Shown here piece by piece: positions 24,699 to 34,202 of a stretch of DNA of 64,000 nt. The first letter of the stretch is position 1, and every line of letters starts with the position of its first letter. The notes under the pieces were generated by a model. The model was not told the DNA's origin. It did not search any database and saw only the letters and a list, made by a program, of their open reading frames with translations. Position numbers and translations under genes: made by a program. Source of the DNA: Flavobacteriales bacterium (lineage in GTDB: Bacteria > Bacteroidota > Bacteroidia > Flavobacteriales_F > PHOS-HE28); the NCBI GenBank assembly GCA_019638085.1, contig JAHBUL010000002.1, positions 124,001-188,000 on the forward strand, written 5' to 3'.

Positions 24699-27052
24699 TT
24701 GGCACGGACCATCTGCACACGTACCACGGTCCTGTCCTTAAAGATCACTTGGCCTTCCAGTACGCGGCCTTTATCGCGCAGCACCAATTTGCTGGGCAGG
24801 AAGTCCGGGGTGTTCGGGTCGTCGTTCAATGAGATCACCTCACCCTTGATCACCCCGGAACATAGGATGTTCGCTTCACCGACGATGCCGGACAGTTTGA
24901 TGCTTCCCCGGTACATGTCGTGAAAGTTGATCGTCTGATCGCCGGTACTGTTGGTGAAGATGGCATTGTTCAGCACATGATCGCCATCGAGGGACGAACC
25001 GCTCAAGTTCAAGTTGACCCGCTCTCCTGTTCCGAAGGCCACAACGCCTTGGGCGGTGGTCCAGTCATCGCTCAACACCATCTGTCCGCTGGCTTGGTGG
25101 TCCTTTCGCCCATCGGTGAACAGAACCACATCCCCTTGGATCCGGCCTCGTGCATCGATGATCTTATCGCCTACATGGCCGCTCACGGCTATGTCCTCCC
25201 GATTAGCCCAGTATGTGCAGAGTTCTGTATTCCGGTCCGCGGTAACGAAACGACGACCGATGAGCTTCTCCCGCTTGGCGATTCCCATCCGCTGTAAGGT
25301 GTAGCGCTCCTTTCCACCGCCCTTCAGTTCCAAGGTCACGTTAAGGCTGCTGCTGTCCGGGGAGAAAAGGGCAAAACCTTGCGTCACGCGCTCGGTAGTG
25401 GCCTCATCGGTGAAACCGATCTGGATGCCTTGGATGGTCCCCGGTCCGGAAAGTACCTGTCCGCCCAAGATTCCCGTAAGCACAACACGACCGCGGTTCT
25501 GGCCATAGAACGTGATCTTGTCCCCGGTGGCGGTATCGGCATACACTTGCTCGTTCAGCAGGCGTGGGGTCTTCGGTTCCGAATAGGTGATCTTCGGCAA
25601 CGGCGGCAATTTGTAGCTCTCGTAGTTGTGGTCGCCGGATGAGGTGGTGACCTCAGGCTTCCCCTCCACGTTGGGCGGCGGAGTGGTCCATTCCACTGCC
25701 TCTACGGCCTGAGGTTGGGCGGTGCTGATGTCGTAGTCCGAGGTCACGCTCAGCGGGAAATCATCGCAGCGCGTGCAGTCGCGTTTCGGGCGTTGCGGCT
25801 GGTCCTTGGTCTGCAAGGCGCGGGCGTTCACCTCATCGCCCAAGTAGCGGTCCAATTCATACACCGTCACCCTGCCGTTCTTGTTCCCGGACCGGGCCTT
25901 GTCCGCTTCCCCCTGCAAGCCCTTTATCAGAAAGTACGTGAAGATGCCATGGCCCCCGCCCAAGGTCTCATCCTCGAAACTGCGCTCGGTATCCGACGAG
26001 GAGGTGAAGATCACCAGCGCATCATCCGTCTCGGCCATTTCCTGGAAGAGGTGTTCGCGGCGTTCGCCCATGGACTTGCCGCCGCTGGCCATCATGCCGC
26101 TGTAGCAGGCATCCAGGAAGAGCACCTTCTTGCGCACCTTGCCATTGCTCAGTCGCGAGCGCACTTCGCTGCGGCTGAGCGCGGTGCTCACGATGGCATT
26201 CTGGTTATCCGTGCGCGTATCGTTAGTGAAGAAGTAGTACTCCTCCCCGTTGTCCACCGTTTGGCCGTGCCCGCTGAAGTAGAGAAAGAACACATCGGTG
26301 CTGTTGGCACTGTTCATCATGTCGCGCATGGCACCGAGGATCGCTTCGCGCGTAGCGTTCTCATCCACCAGCAAGCGCACGTTGTCCGGATCGGCGGCAA
26401 GGCCATCGGGGCTGGTGATGAAATCGTAGAACGCAGCGGCATCCTTCGCCGGGTACCGCAGGTTCTTGTCCGCACCGTACTTGTGCTTGCCCACGGCGAT
26501 GATCAGCGCGCGGATCTCCAAGGGTGCCGGAGCGGCGGAGGGTGAAGCATCATCATCCGTGTAGGGTTCAGGCACGGTGGCCGCAGCTTGCTTCAGCGGC
26601 GCTGGAACGACTTCAGTCTCGGACTCGGCCTCCTCCGTGAGGTTTTCCGTTACGATCTCCGCAGTTGGCTTCGGATCGTCCGGAACTTGCGCTTCCACAT
26701 CATCACGTACAACGACGAACCTGTGCTTAACAGATCGGTGCGCCTTGTTCATCGCGCCGATCACTACGAAGTTCTTCCCCGGCTCAAGCTTCAGCGAGTA
26801 CACGAAGATGCCGCCGTCCTTCACGATTACCTCAGCCCCGTTCACAAGTAGACCGATCACGTCGCTTTCACTGAGCACACGGCCACCCAGCTTGATGCTC
26901 GTTTCGGTGGTATGTACAATGGAATCCGGTCCCAGAACGGGCTGCACGAACTCGATCACAGGTGCCATTTGTGCGAACACGACCATAACTGAGCATGAAC
27001 ACGCAATGGCAAGGAGTGCACTGCGGATAGGGAGGAAATTGCCGATGGACAT
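24695..27052 (-). CDS. exported caspase family (peptidase C14) protein with C-terminal beta repeats
   Basis: A 785-residue protein. The start at 27052 gives a signal peptide (MSIGNFLPIRSALLAIACSC, cleaving near FAQ). Next come an Ig-like domain (about 32-118), an acidic linker (120-178) and a caspase fold (about 180-420) with both dyad residues: H262 in YFSGHGQ and C316 in LFLDACYSG. After a Cys-bearing linker (CTRCDDF) lies a beta-rich region (about 520-770) with repeated GDKITFYG/GDKIIDARG/GDQTINFHD-type strands. Caspase-fold proteases cut after Arg, Lys or Asp; the target is unknown. Export is unusual compared with cytoplasmic bacterial caspases. It is the first gene of a three-gene operon. 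Confidence 0.88.
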   Translation of the reverse strand: MSIGNFLPIRSALLAIACSCSVMVVFAQMAPVIEFVQPVLGPDSIVHTTETSIKLGGRVLSESDVIGLLVNGAEVIVKDGGIFVYSLKLEPGKNFVVIGAMNKAHRSVKHRFVVVRDDVEAQVPDDPKPTAEIVTENLTEEAESETEVVPAPLKQAAATVPEPYTDDDASPSAAPAPLEIRALIIAVGKHKYGADKNLRYPAKDAAAFYDFITSPDGLAADPDNVRLLVDENATREAILGAMRDMMNSANSTDVFFLYFSGHGQTVDNGEEYYFFTNDTRTDNQNAIVSTALSRSEVRSRLSNGKVRKKVLFLDACYSGMMASGGKSMGERREHLFQEMAETDDALVIFTSSSDTERSFEDETLGGGHGIFTYFLIKGLQGEADKARSGNKNGRVTVYELDRYLGDEVNARALQTKDQPQRPKRDCTRCDDFPLSVTSDYDISTAQPQAVEAVEWTTPPPNVEGKPEVTTSSGDHNYESYKLPPLPKITYSEPKTPRLLNEQVYADTATGDKITFYGQNRGRVVLTGILGGQVLSGPGTIQGIQIGFTDEATTERVTQGFALFSPDSSSLNVTLELKGGGKERYTLQRMGIAKREKLIGRRFVTADRNTELCTYWANREDIAVSGHVGDKIIDARGRIQGDVVLFTDGRKDHQASGQMVLSDDWTTAQGVVAFGTGERVNLNLSGSSLDGDHVLNNAIFTNSTGDQTINFHDMYRGSIKLSGIVGEANILCSGVIKGEVISLNDDPNTPDFLPSKLVLRDKGRVLEGQVIFKDRTVVRVQMVRAK

Positions 27053-27347
27053 GGTGAGAGTGCTTCGGAGGAGTGACCAAAGTACACTATGGAAAGCTGA
27101 TATCGGTGCTCCGGACAGGCATATACTTAGCCGCATTGATCGCTTAGGCCGTGCCTCTTGGCCGTTATTTCGAACGCGGGCATTGCTGTTCCATTAAAAT
27201 ATCTTGGATTATCGAGTTCCGTCCCGGCTCGTGGCCGATGTTGGGCTTAACTTATTGCGATCATGCACCGGGCCTGGCCGCAAATGGCGCTAGAGCTGCC
27301 GATGATCGGATCTATCAGGTCCTACGCATACAGCCGACCTCCTCACC
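27053..27347. other. intergenic region upstream of the caspase operon
   Basis: It lies between the divergent caspase gene and the peroxiredoxin remnant. It must hold the operon promoter; on the minus strand a TACTTTG near 27085 is close to a -7 element but has no clear -33 partner. Nothing else is recognised. Confidence 0.35.
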
Positions 27348-27617
27348 ATGCGCCATTCCCTGCTCCTGCTCCCCCTCCTGTTCGCGGCCTGCACGAACGA
27401 ACGCGCACCGGTACACACCGAAGCCTCAACGAACGACACGATGCGCTACATACAGCTGCAAGACACCCTCGATGCCCATATGACCGCCTTCGAGAAAAAA
27501 GCGGATGCGGGAACGAAGCGTGACTATGCGGAAGGGATAGAGGCCGTACGTGCCAGAGGCATCCTGGAAGTTGTTCGCCAAGTAGACGATACCGCGCCTG
27601 ACTTTACCCCCCATTGA
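27348..27617 (+). pseudogene. N-terminal stub of a peroxiredoxin-like lipoprotein
   Basis: An 89-residue frame starts with a lipoprotein signal (MRHSLLLLPLLFAACTNE). It continues with the helical pre-domain of peroxiredoxin-like proteins, leads into VRQVDDTAPDFTPH and stops. In intact relatives the APDFTL motif is followed by about 150 residues of thioredoxin fold with the peroxidatic Cys; all of that is missing. The following 95 bases show no continuation in another frame. The gene therefore looks truncated by deletion. Confidence 0.65.
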
Positions 27618-27712
27618 TCTTCCGCATCTGGGTGAAGGCGTCAATTCGATCTCACTTCACTTGGAAGGGTATCTGATCGGAACGCAGCGACTGGTCGTAG
27701 TGCGATATGGGA

Positions 27713-28474
27713 TCACGCCCCCAAGCGCTGCAGCAACTCTTCCTTCTTGTTGCGGGAGACCTTCACTTCCGTTCCGTTGTTCATGACCAAGGTGCCGCCA
27801 TCGCCGCGCAGGTATTTCTGCACATGGTCCAGGTTGGCCACAAAGCTGTGATGTACTCGCAGGAAGCGGTCGTCGGGCAGTTGGTCGGCCACTTCACGCA
27901 AGGTCTTGGAGACGAGGATGCGGCGATCGCCGGTAAGATGTACGCGGGTGTAGTTGCTCTCGCTCTGGCAGCAGATGATCTCCGCCGTGTCCACCATATC
28001 GAGCCCGTGCACGGTGCTGAAGGCGATACGCTGCTTTTCGGGTGCGGGTGCCCGCAGTTCAGAGATCAACGTGCGCAGGCGTTCTTCCAACAGGGGATCA
28101 GATGAGGTGCCTGCACCTCGCAGGCTTTCGATCCGCTCCAACGCGGTAAGCAATTCATCCTCCTGCACGGGCTTCAGCAGGTAGTCGATGGCGTGTACCT
28201 TGAATGCTTTCACGGCAAAACGGTCGTAGGCCGTGGTGAATACGATGTGCGTGCCCGTATGGCCCCATCGTTCCAAGAGTTGGAAGCCGTTCATGCCGGG
28301 CATTTCAATATCGAGAAAGAGCACATCACAGGGGTACTTGCGCAAGTGGGCGAGTCCTTTGGTGGGATCCTGGAACATGGCCTGTACTTGCACACGGAGG
28401 GGGTGACGGCCCAGCAGCAGTTGCATGGTGTTGGCGCAATGCCGTTCATCGTCAATGATCACTGCGTTCAGCAT
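27713..28474 (-). CDS. LytTR-family response regulator
   Basis: A 253-residue protein. The receiver domain (about 1-120) has the acidic pair near IIDDE, phospho-acceptor D55 in LFLDIEMPG and a conserved Lys in YLLKPV. The LytTR DNA-binding domain (about 150-250) shows QSESNYTRVHL, FLRVHHSFVANLDHV and GTEVKVSRNKKEELL. It begins immediately after the kinase stop codon (TGA then ATG, no gap), so it is the partner of the kinase. Targets are unknown. Confidence 0.93.
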   Translation of the reverse strand: MLNAVIIDDERHCANTMQLLLGRHPLRVQVQAMFQDPTKGLAHLRKYPCDVLFLDIEMPGMNGFQLLERWGHTGTHIVFTTAYDRFAVKAFKVHAIDYLLKPVQEDELLTALERIESLRGAGTSSDPLLEERLRTLISELRAPAPEKQRIAFSTVHGLDMVDTAEIICCQSESNYTRVHLTGDRRILVSKTLREVADQLPDDRFLRVHHSFVANLDHVQKYLRGDGGTLVMNNGTEVKVSRNKKEELLQRLGA

Positions 28475-31400
28475 TCAATTCAAGGGTATGGTCAATGTGA
28501 TCAGCGTGCCGCCTGCTGATCCGTCAGCCAGTACGAGGTCTTCCACCCGAACATCGCAGCGGATGCCCTGTTGCTTCTGGATCATGGCCAAGCGTTGCTC
28601 GGTTATGGACATGCCCATGCTGCGTTTTTTCAGCGCACTGCGGCTTTTGATCTCGGCGGCCCGCGTACGGCCGATGCCATCATCCTCCACTTCGATGCGC
28701 AATGCACGGCCGTCCCGCTGGATGCGCAGTGCCAGCTCCCCGCCATCGGACTTCTGCATCAGGCCATGCCAGATGGCATTCTCCAAATAGGGTTGGATGA
28801 GCATTGGTGGGATCATGGTGGCTTCCTGATCGATGGCCGGGTCCACGGAAATGTGGTGGCTGAACTTATCATCAAAGCGCGAGGCCTCCAACTCCATGTA
28901 CAAGCGCAAGGCCTGCAGTTCATCCGCCAGTGGTACGGTGCGCTGGTCGCTGTGGTCCAGGATCAAGCGGATCAAGCGCGCGAACTTGCTCAGGTAGCGG
29001 TCGGCTTCTTCCGTGCGGCTGTTCAGCACGTGGTGGCGGATGCTGTTGAGGCTGTTGAACAGGAAATGGGGATTCATCTGTGCCCGCAAGGCGGTGAGTT
29101 CCATGTCCGCCAGGCGCTTGTCGAACTCCGATTTCAGCTGCGCTTCCTTGCGCACCGCATTGATGCGCAGGCGGAAGAAGACATACACCAATAGCAGCAC
29201 TCCGATCAAAACGGCGCTTCGGAACCACCACGTCCTCCACCAGGGGGCGATCACGGTGAGCGGTACCACATCCGTGGCAAGTATGGTGTCATCCTCGCTC
29301 ACTGCACGGAACTCCAACAGGTGGTGACCATCGGGGACATTGGCGAAGCTGGCTACGCCGTTCGCGTCCGTCGCCAACCACTCGTTCGCTGTGGGGGTCA
29401 GTCGGTATTCGATCCGGTGAGGAAACTGGCCCAAGACATCCACCAAGGAGAAGGTGAGTTTCAGGAAGTTCTGATCGTAGCGGAAGCGCAGCGCATGGTC
29501 GGGTCTTACCGCTTGCAGGTCGACCTCTTCATCGAAAACACGGATGGACGCCAAGTAAAGGCGCGGTACACCTTCCGGCCCCCGTTCACGCTCGGGTTCC
29601 CAGAAGAGCATCCGGCCCGCCGCGCCCACCAGCACATCCTCCGAACTTCGGACCACAGGCCCGCCCAAGCTACCGCCTGGCAAGCCCACTGCCGTGCCAC
29701 ACACCTGCCATCCGCTCATGGTCCGTTGCGCAAGCCCACCGATGCCTGAGAGCCAGAGTGATCCATCCGTATCGAAGAACAGCTCGCCCACACGTTCAAA
29801 GGGCAAGCTATCCTGGGAGGTGAGCGTACGTGTCCGGAACGGATGTTCTAACGGGTCGTCCACCACCACCACGCCGCGTTTGGCATCGGTCATCCAGATG
29901 CGCCCCTGTGGGTCGATGGCCATGGAGCCCACACGCTCGAGCCGTGCAACGGAGTCGCTGCGCATCGCGAGGTCCAGGTTGATGAAATGCCCGCTTTCGG
30001 GATCGAGAATGGAGTAACCGCGATCGTGGCCGATCCACACGCGGCCTGCGCGGTCCTCCACGGCGGCAAGGAGGTTGCTGCCGTTGGCCAGTGCGTGCGG
30101 ATCGTCACGCTCGGGAAGATATTGAGCGGCTACGGAAAGGTCGGTACGCAGGCGGATCAGGCCATCGTGACGGCCGAGCAAATACAGCTCGCCGCTGGAG
30201 TGCCGGAACAAGTCCTGGAAGATGCTGTTCCAGCTGCTGTCGTTGAAGCCGCTCTCCGCGTAGGTCATACGCTGCGTACGCAGGTCGATGCGGTACAGCT
30301 TGTAGGCGCCGATAGCGAGCACTTCGTTCGGCCCGCTTCGCACCATGCCGTCCACGGAGAAATGCTCGCGTGAAGGATCGTCCCATACACTTTCCGGCGG
30401 TGCAATGCGCACGAGGCTTGCGTTCGATGGCTGGAATCGATAGATGCCGTCAAGGCCGTAGCCCGAGAGGAGCACGCTACCATCGTCCAAGGGCAAAAGG
30501 CACTGGATCACGTGCATGCCCACGTAGGGCTTTGCCTGCGACACGAACCGCAGTGAGCGGAACCGTTGGCGCGTATTGCTGAAGAGGCGCACATCCTGTC
30601 GCGTGATCACCAACAGGTCGCCTTGTACCGTGGTGCGCAGTCTGTTCACGCCCTGCCCATCGAGGCCAGCAAGCTCCGGCGCCTCGCCCGGCACCAGCAT
30701 GTTGATCGTCCCGGATGTGGTGTCCAGCAGGGCCAAGCCCGTGGTATTATTGCCCACCCAGATGTTACCATCGGTATCCACGGTGAGCGCGTTGAAGGTG
30801 TTGGTGAACTGACGAATGGCACCGTCCTGCAGGATGGCGTAGCGGCGGAAGTGCTTGCCCGTGCTATCCATGTGGACGATGCCGGCACCCCAGGTGGTGG
30901 CCAGCAAACTGCCGTCCGGGGCCTGCGTCAGCTCGCGGAAGCTGTTGGTGCGCAGGTGCAGCTTGTTCACGGTGTTCTCCTCGGGCATGATGAAGTGGTG
31001 CATGGACCACTCAGGACCTTTCAGCCGGAGGATACCATTGGTGGTGGCACACCAATAGACATCGTCGTTGTAGCGGTCCTGGACCATGCAATAGCTATTC
31101 GTGCGCGCCCGGCTCTCGTAGGTGTTCCCATATTCAGGGAAGGCGATGCGGTCGAAGTTTCCCTGTTCCGCATTGAAGCGGCAAATAGCTGCATTGCGCA
31201 CACCGAAGAAGAGGGTCCCGGCCCGGTCCTCCATCGCCCACGACACATGGGGTGCGGAGATGCTCCGTGGGTCTTCCGGCCGGTGCTGATAGCGCATACA
31301 CGTGAGGCTGGAACGGTCCACCCGCGCCAAACCTCCGCTACCGGTGCCCACCCACAGTGTACCATCGCTGGCCAACAGCAGAAAGGTGAGATCGTCCGCA

Positions 31401-31660
31401 GGCATCGAGGTGCTGTCCGCAGGATCGTGCTGCAACACGCGCATGTGGGATCCATCGTAGCGGTGTAGTCCGTTGGAAGTGGCGATCCACAGAAAACCAT
31501 CGTCGTCCATCACCGCATCCCGCACATTGGTGGAAAGCAGCCCTTCCGCAGCGCCGATCACGCGCGGATTACCGAAAGAGCGCGTGCCTGCCACCTGTGC
31601 CCCGGCAGGCACGAGCAGCGCTATGCAAAAAGCAGTGGTAAGAAGGCGAATGCATCCCAT
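28475..31660 (-). CDS. LytS-type sensor histidine kinase with two-component-regulator propeller
   Basis: A 1061-residue membrane sensor. The start at 31660 gives a signal peptide (MGCIRLLTTAFCIALLVPAG). Repeated blades such as DGFLWIATSNGLHRYDG, DGTLWVGTGSGGLAR and RIWMTDAKRGVVV form a large extracytoplasmic propeller (about 30-690). A Y_Y_Y-type domain (about 715-785), one membrane helix (WWFRSAVLIGVLLLVYVFF) and a His_kinase domain with NPHFLFNSLNSI (phospho-His near 865) follow, then an ATPase domain with ENAIWHG and DDGIGR. This architecture senses periplasmic ligands, often glycans. It pairs with the LytTR regulator. Confidence 0.93.
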   Translation of the reverse strand: MGCIRLLTTAFCIALLVPAGAQVAGTRSFGNPRVIGAAEGLLSTNVRDAVMDDDGFLWIATSNGLHRYDGSHMRVLQHDPADSTSMPADDLTFLLLASDGTLWVGTGSGGLARVDRSSLTCMRYQHRPEDPRSISAPHVSWAMEDRAGTLFFGVRNAAICRFNAEQGNFDRIAFPEYGNTYESRARTNSYCMVQDRYNDDVYWCATTNGILRLKGPEWSMHHFIMPEENTVNKLHLRTNSFRELTQAPDGSLLATTWGAGIVHMDSTGKHFRRYAILQDGAIRQFTNTFNALTVDTDGNIWVGNNTTGLALLDTTSGTINMLVPGEAPELAGLDGQGVNRLRTTVQGDLLVITRQDVRLFSNTRQRFRSLRFVSQAKPYVGMHVIQCLLPLDDGSVLLSGYGLDGIYRFQPSNASLVRIAPPESVWDDPSREHFSVDGMVRSGPNEVLAIGAYKLYRIDLRTQRMTYAESGFNDSSWNSIFQDLFRHSSGELYLLGRHDGLIRLRTDLSVAAQYLPERDDPHALANGSNLLAAVEDRAGRVWIGHDRGYSILDPESGHFINLDLAMRSDSVARLERVGSMAIDPQGRIWMTDAKRGVVVVDDPLEHPFRTRTLTSQDSLPFERVGELFFDTDGSLWLSGIGGLAQRTMSGWQVCGTAVGLPGGSLGGPVVRSSEDVLVGAAGRMLFWEPERERGPEGVPRLYLASIRVFDEEVDLQAVRPDHALRFRYDQNFLKLTFSLVDVLGQFPHRIEYRLTPTANEWLATDANGVASFANVPDGHHLLEFRAVSEDDTILATDVVPLTVIAPWWRTWWFRSAVLIGVLLLVYVFFRLRINAVRKEAQLKSEFDKRLADMELTALRAQMNPHFLFNSLNSIRHHVLNSRTEEADRYLSKFARLIRLILDHSDQRTVPLADELQALRLYMELEASRFDDKFSHHISVDPAIDQEATMIPPMLIQPYLENAIWHGLMQKSDGGELALRIQRDGRALRIEVEDDGIGRTRAAEIKSRSALKKRSMGMSITEQRLAMIQKQQGIRCDVRVEDLVLADGSAGGTLITLTIPLN

Positions 31661-31958
31661 GAGTGCGTTGGAGGAGGGCTTCTTGTGGAATCGTCTGCAA
31701 GTAAACACCCACACGACCGTGTACGAAGATGATGGATCCTGATGGACAGGTAGCCGGATGGAAGGTCCCATTGAGCCGTTGCCGGGATCGGCTGAGCCAT
31801 TCCCGGAGATCGATTATCCCATCGCGCAAATAGGCTGAAAGTCATTTCTTCGTGAGTTGGGCATGGCATTTCCTACAGCTACCTTCAAGCGCTGTACTTG
31901 ACGGGGCGCAGTTCGAAAGCCCTGTCCTGAACAAACCGACCAACCGATCCTCCTCCCC
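31661..31958. other. intergenic region between divergent genes
   Basis: It separates the divergent kinase gene and the T9SS gene at 31959. Promoters for both must lie here, but no convincing TTTG/TAnnTTTG pair was found. No other structure seen. Confidence 0.35.
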
Positions 31959-33062
31959 ATGAAAACTCCCTTAACCCTTTCGCTACTCTTTGCTGCTGCG
32001 GGTCTCTTCGCACAGCCCACCATCCAGCAATTCAGCTTTGTGCCGGGCACCACCATCGTAGTGGACAACGAGTTCCCCATCAGCTCCGCAGGAGCTTCCG
32101 GAGCCAAGGTCACTTGGGATTACAGCAGCCTCGCCTTCAGCAGCGAGGAGATCACCTATGTAGCGCAGGCTATCGCCACGATCGAAGGGGCCGACCAATT
32201 CCCCGGTGCCACTGGTGCCCTTGTGGTCGAAGCCGATGGTCTCGCTGATCATTTTTTCTTCGACTTCATGAACGGTATAGCCGAGCATGGAGAACTCCTT
32301 TCCGGTGGGGGAGATGATATGGCCATCATCTATTCCGACCCCATGGTGATGTGTGCTACGCCGCTAGCATTGGGCGCTAGCGGCTCGGACAGTTTCGCCT
32401 ACAATATTCCGATCACGGGCATGCCAGCCAGCTATACGGGTGGCATTTCATGGAACGTGGATGCTTACGGCACGTTGAAGCTGCCAAATGCCACTTACAC
32501 CGATGTGATACGGGTACACAGTATGGCGTACGATACCATTGTCACCCATGTGGGTGGTAGTCAGGTCATCACCAATGGCCTGGAGGAAACCTGGTCGTGG
32601 TTCAAGAGCGGTTATCCAATGGCGTTGCTCACCTATTCGATCCTTAGTGATGAGTTCGGCACGGAGACGGGTGCCACTGAAGCCATCATCTCCATCACCG
32701 TACCCACTGAACTGGATGAAGGGCGTCTGCTTGCGCCGTTCGCACATCCCAACCCCACGAGCGGCACCTGCATGGTCAGCTTTCCCAGCGCGGAGGCTCC
32801 CAGTGTAAATCTGCTGAATGCCACAGGTCAGGTGATCCTGGAGCAGGGTCTGAAAGGAGTTGCTCCCACGCTCCAGGTGGACTTTACGGACCATGCAGTG
32901 GGCGCCTATGTCCTCGATGACCCTCGGGATCGTATGACTTATTATTTTTCCACCTGCCCATGCACTACCAAACCTTCGCTCCCCCGCAAGACCTCCGCGA
33001 CCTGGTCCGCTTCTGGTGGACCTTGGAAAGCTCGGCCAGCGGGATGGTGCCGCATCGCTTGA
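31959..33062 (+). pseudogene. T9SS cargo gene with disrupted C-terminal sorting domain
   Basis: The frame encodes a signal peptide (MKTPLTLSLLFAAAGLFAQ), a beta-rich body (about 20-250) and most of a type A sorting domain (FAHPNPTSGTCMVSF to VGAYVL). At about 32915 the domain breaks off just before its last strand. The frame then continues for some 48 residues of non-homologous sequence (DDPRDRMTYYFSTCP onward), of which the last 34 are read out of frame through the start of the AraC gene. A deletion joining this gene to the AraC gene is the simplest cause. The exported body may still be made, but sorting is probably impaired. The body's function is not recognised. Confidence 0.65.
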
Positions 33063-33748
33063 TGGCGGAGACCTGCCCGAACATCGTGGTGATCCGTAAC
33101 GGTTCGTTCACGGAGGCCGATGGTACCCTTGCCCCTGCGGTGCATCTGGCCGGAGCGCTGACGCGGGCCACCGATAACACCGCGCAAGGTCCGTTCAGCC
33201 TTTTCGGGACCTACCTGTGGCCGTGGGCCGTGCAAGCCTTGTTCCAGCGGGAAGCCAACGCCGTGCAGGACCGGTTCATCGCATGGGGCGAACTTTTGCC
33301 GGGAGCGGCCCGGCAGGAACAATGGCCGACAATGCATGCCGAAGCGTGGTTTAACGACGTGGCAGATGTACTGCGGAGGTTGCGGACGGATGGAGCGCGT
33401 GATGCTGAATTGGAAGAAGCCGTGCGTTCCTTGGCGAAGGATGGTGCGGCCGTAACGGTGGAGGAACTCGCGATGAACTGCGGATTGGCCCGTCGCCAGT
33501 TCGAGCGGCGCTTCAAGGCCTGCACGGGCTTCTCCCCTGCCTTGTTCCAGCGGATCCTGCGGTTCCAGCGCACGTACCGGCTGCTGGAGAACGGCGTTGC
33601 CCGGAACCTTACCGATGTGGCCTTGGAAGCAGGCTATTTCGATCAATCGCATTTCATCCGCGATTTCAAGCGCTTCGGGGGCATGGACCCGAAACAGTAT
33701 TTCCGGCATGCGCCGGAGAAGGTGGACAACTTCGTGCGGTTGCCATGA
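32960..33748 (+). CDS. AraC-family transcriptional regulator
   Basis: A 262-residue protein. The N-terminal domain (about 1-140; LRDLVRFWWTLES opening) is of the type found in Bacteroidota AraC proteins without a known ligand. The C-terminal double helix-turn-helix (about 155-250) has VEELAMNCGLARRQFERRF and the second motif LTDVALEAGYFDQSHFIRDF followed by GMDPKQYF. It overlaps the tail of the damaged T9SS gene and lies 46 bases upstream of a VOC protein gene in the same direction, a frequent pairing. Confidence 0.9.
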   Translation: MHYQTFAPPQDLRDLVRFWWTLESSASGMVPHRLMAETCPNIVVIRNGSFTEADGTLAPAVHLAGALTRATDNTAQGPFSLFGTYLWPWAVQALFQREANAVQDRFIAWGELLPGAARQEQWPTMHAEAWFNDVADVLRRLRTDGARDAELEEAVRSLAKDGAAVTVEELAMNCGLARRQFERRFKACTGFSPALFQRILRFQRTYRLLENGVARNLTDVALEAGYFDQSHFIRDFKRFGGMDPKQYFRHAPEKVDNFVRLP

Positions 33749-33794
33749 CGCGATCATCCAATTCCACACTGTTCCGAGCGTGTTGTTTTGCACC

Positions 33795-34181
33795 ATGAAA
33801 AAGCCGAACCTCCCCGCAGGCCACCAACAGATGGTGCCCTATTTCCTGGTGAACGATGCCGATGCGTTCATCACCTTCCTCAAGAATGTGCTCGGTGCGA
33901 AGGACCGTGAGATGCACCGCGACGGGACGGGCCACGTGCGCCACGCGGAGCTTACGATCGGCAATGCCGTGCTTATGATCGGCCAAAGCCGCGACCAGTG
34001 GAAGGCGCAAAGCTCCATGAACTACCTGTACGTGACCGATATCGATGCCACGCATCGCGCGTGTCTGGCGGCTGGCTGCACTGAACGCTATCCGCCCAGC
34101 GACCATGAATATGGCGTGCGCGGCTCCGGGATCCAGGACAACTGGGGCAATACGTGGTGGCTGGCGCAGCCGAACGAGTGA
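33795..34181 (+). CDS. VOC superfamily (glyoxalase/PhnB-like) protein
   Basis: A 128-residue protein. It opens with the PhnB-like sequence VPYFLVNDADAFITFLKNVL, continues with HAELTIGNAVLMIG, and ends YGVRGSGIQDNWGNTWWLAQ, giving two beta-alpha-beta-beta-beta modules. The metal ligands normally found (His/Glu) are only partly apparent (HAEL, then Glu of DHEYG). Members include dioxygenases, lyases and antibiotic-binding proteins; a specific role is not predictable. The start at 33795 was chosen because upstream sequence is inside the AraC gene in another frame. It is probably co-transcribed with the AraC regulator. Confidence 0.85.
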   Translation: MKKPNLPAGHQQMVPYFLVNDADAFITFLKNVLGAKDREMHRDGTGHVRHAELTIGNAVLMIGQSRDQWKAQSSMNYLYVTDIDATHRACLAAGCTERYPPSDHEYGVRGSGIQDNWGNTWWLAQPNE

Positions 34182-34202
34182 GTGCATGCCGGGGCAAGCT
34201 GA

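Noticed and set aside
33597-33794. earlier in-frame start for the VOC protein
   Set aside because: The extension is coding sequence of the AraC gene read in another frame; the family start fits 33795.
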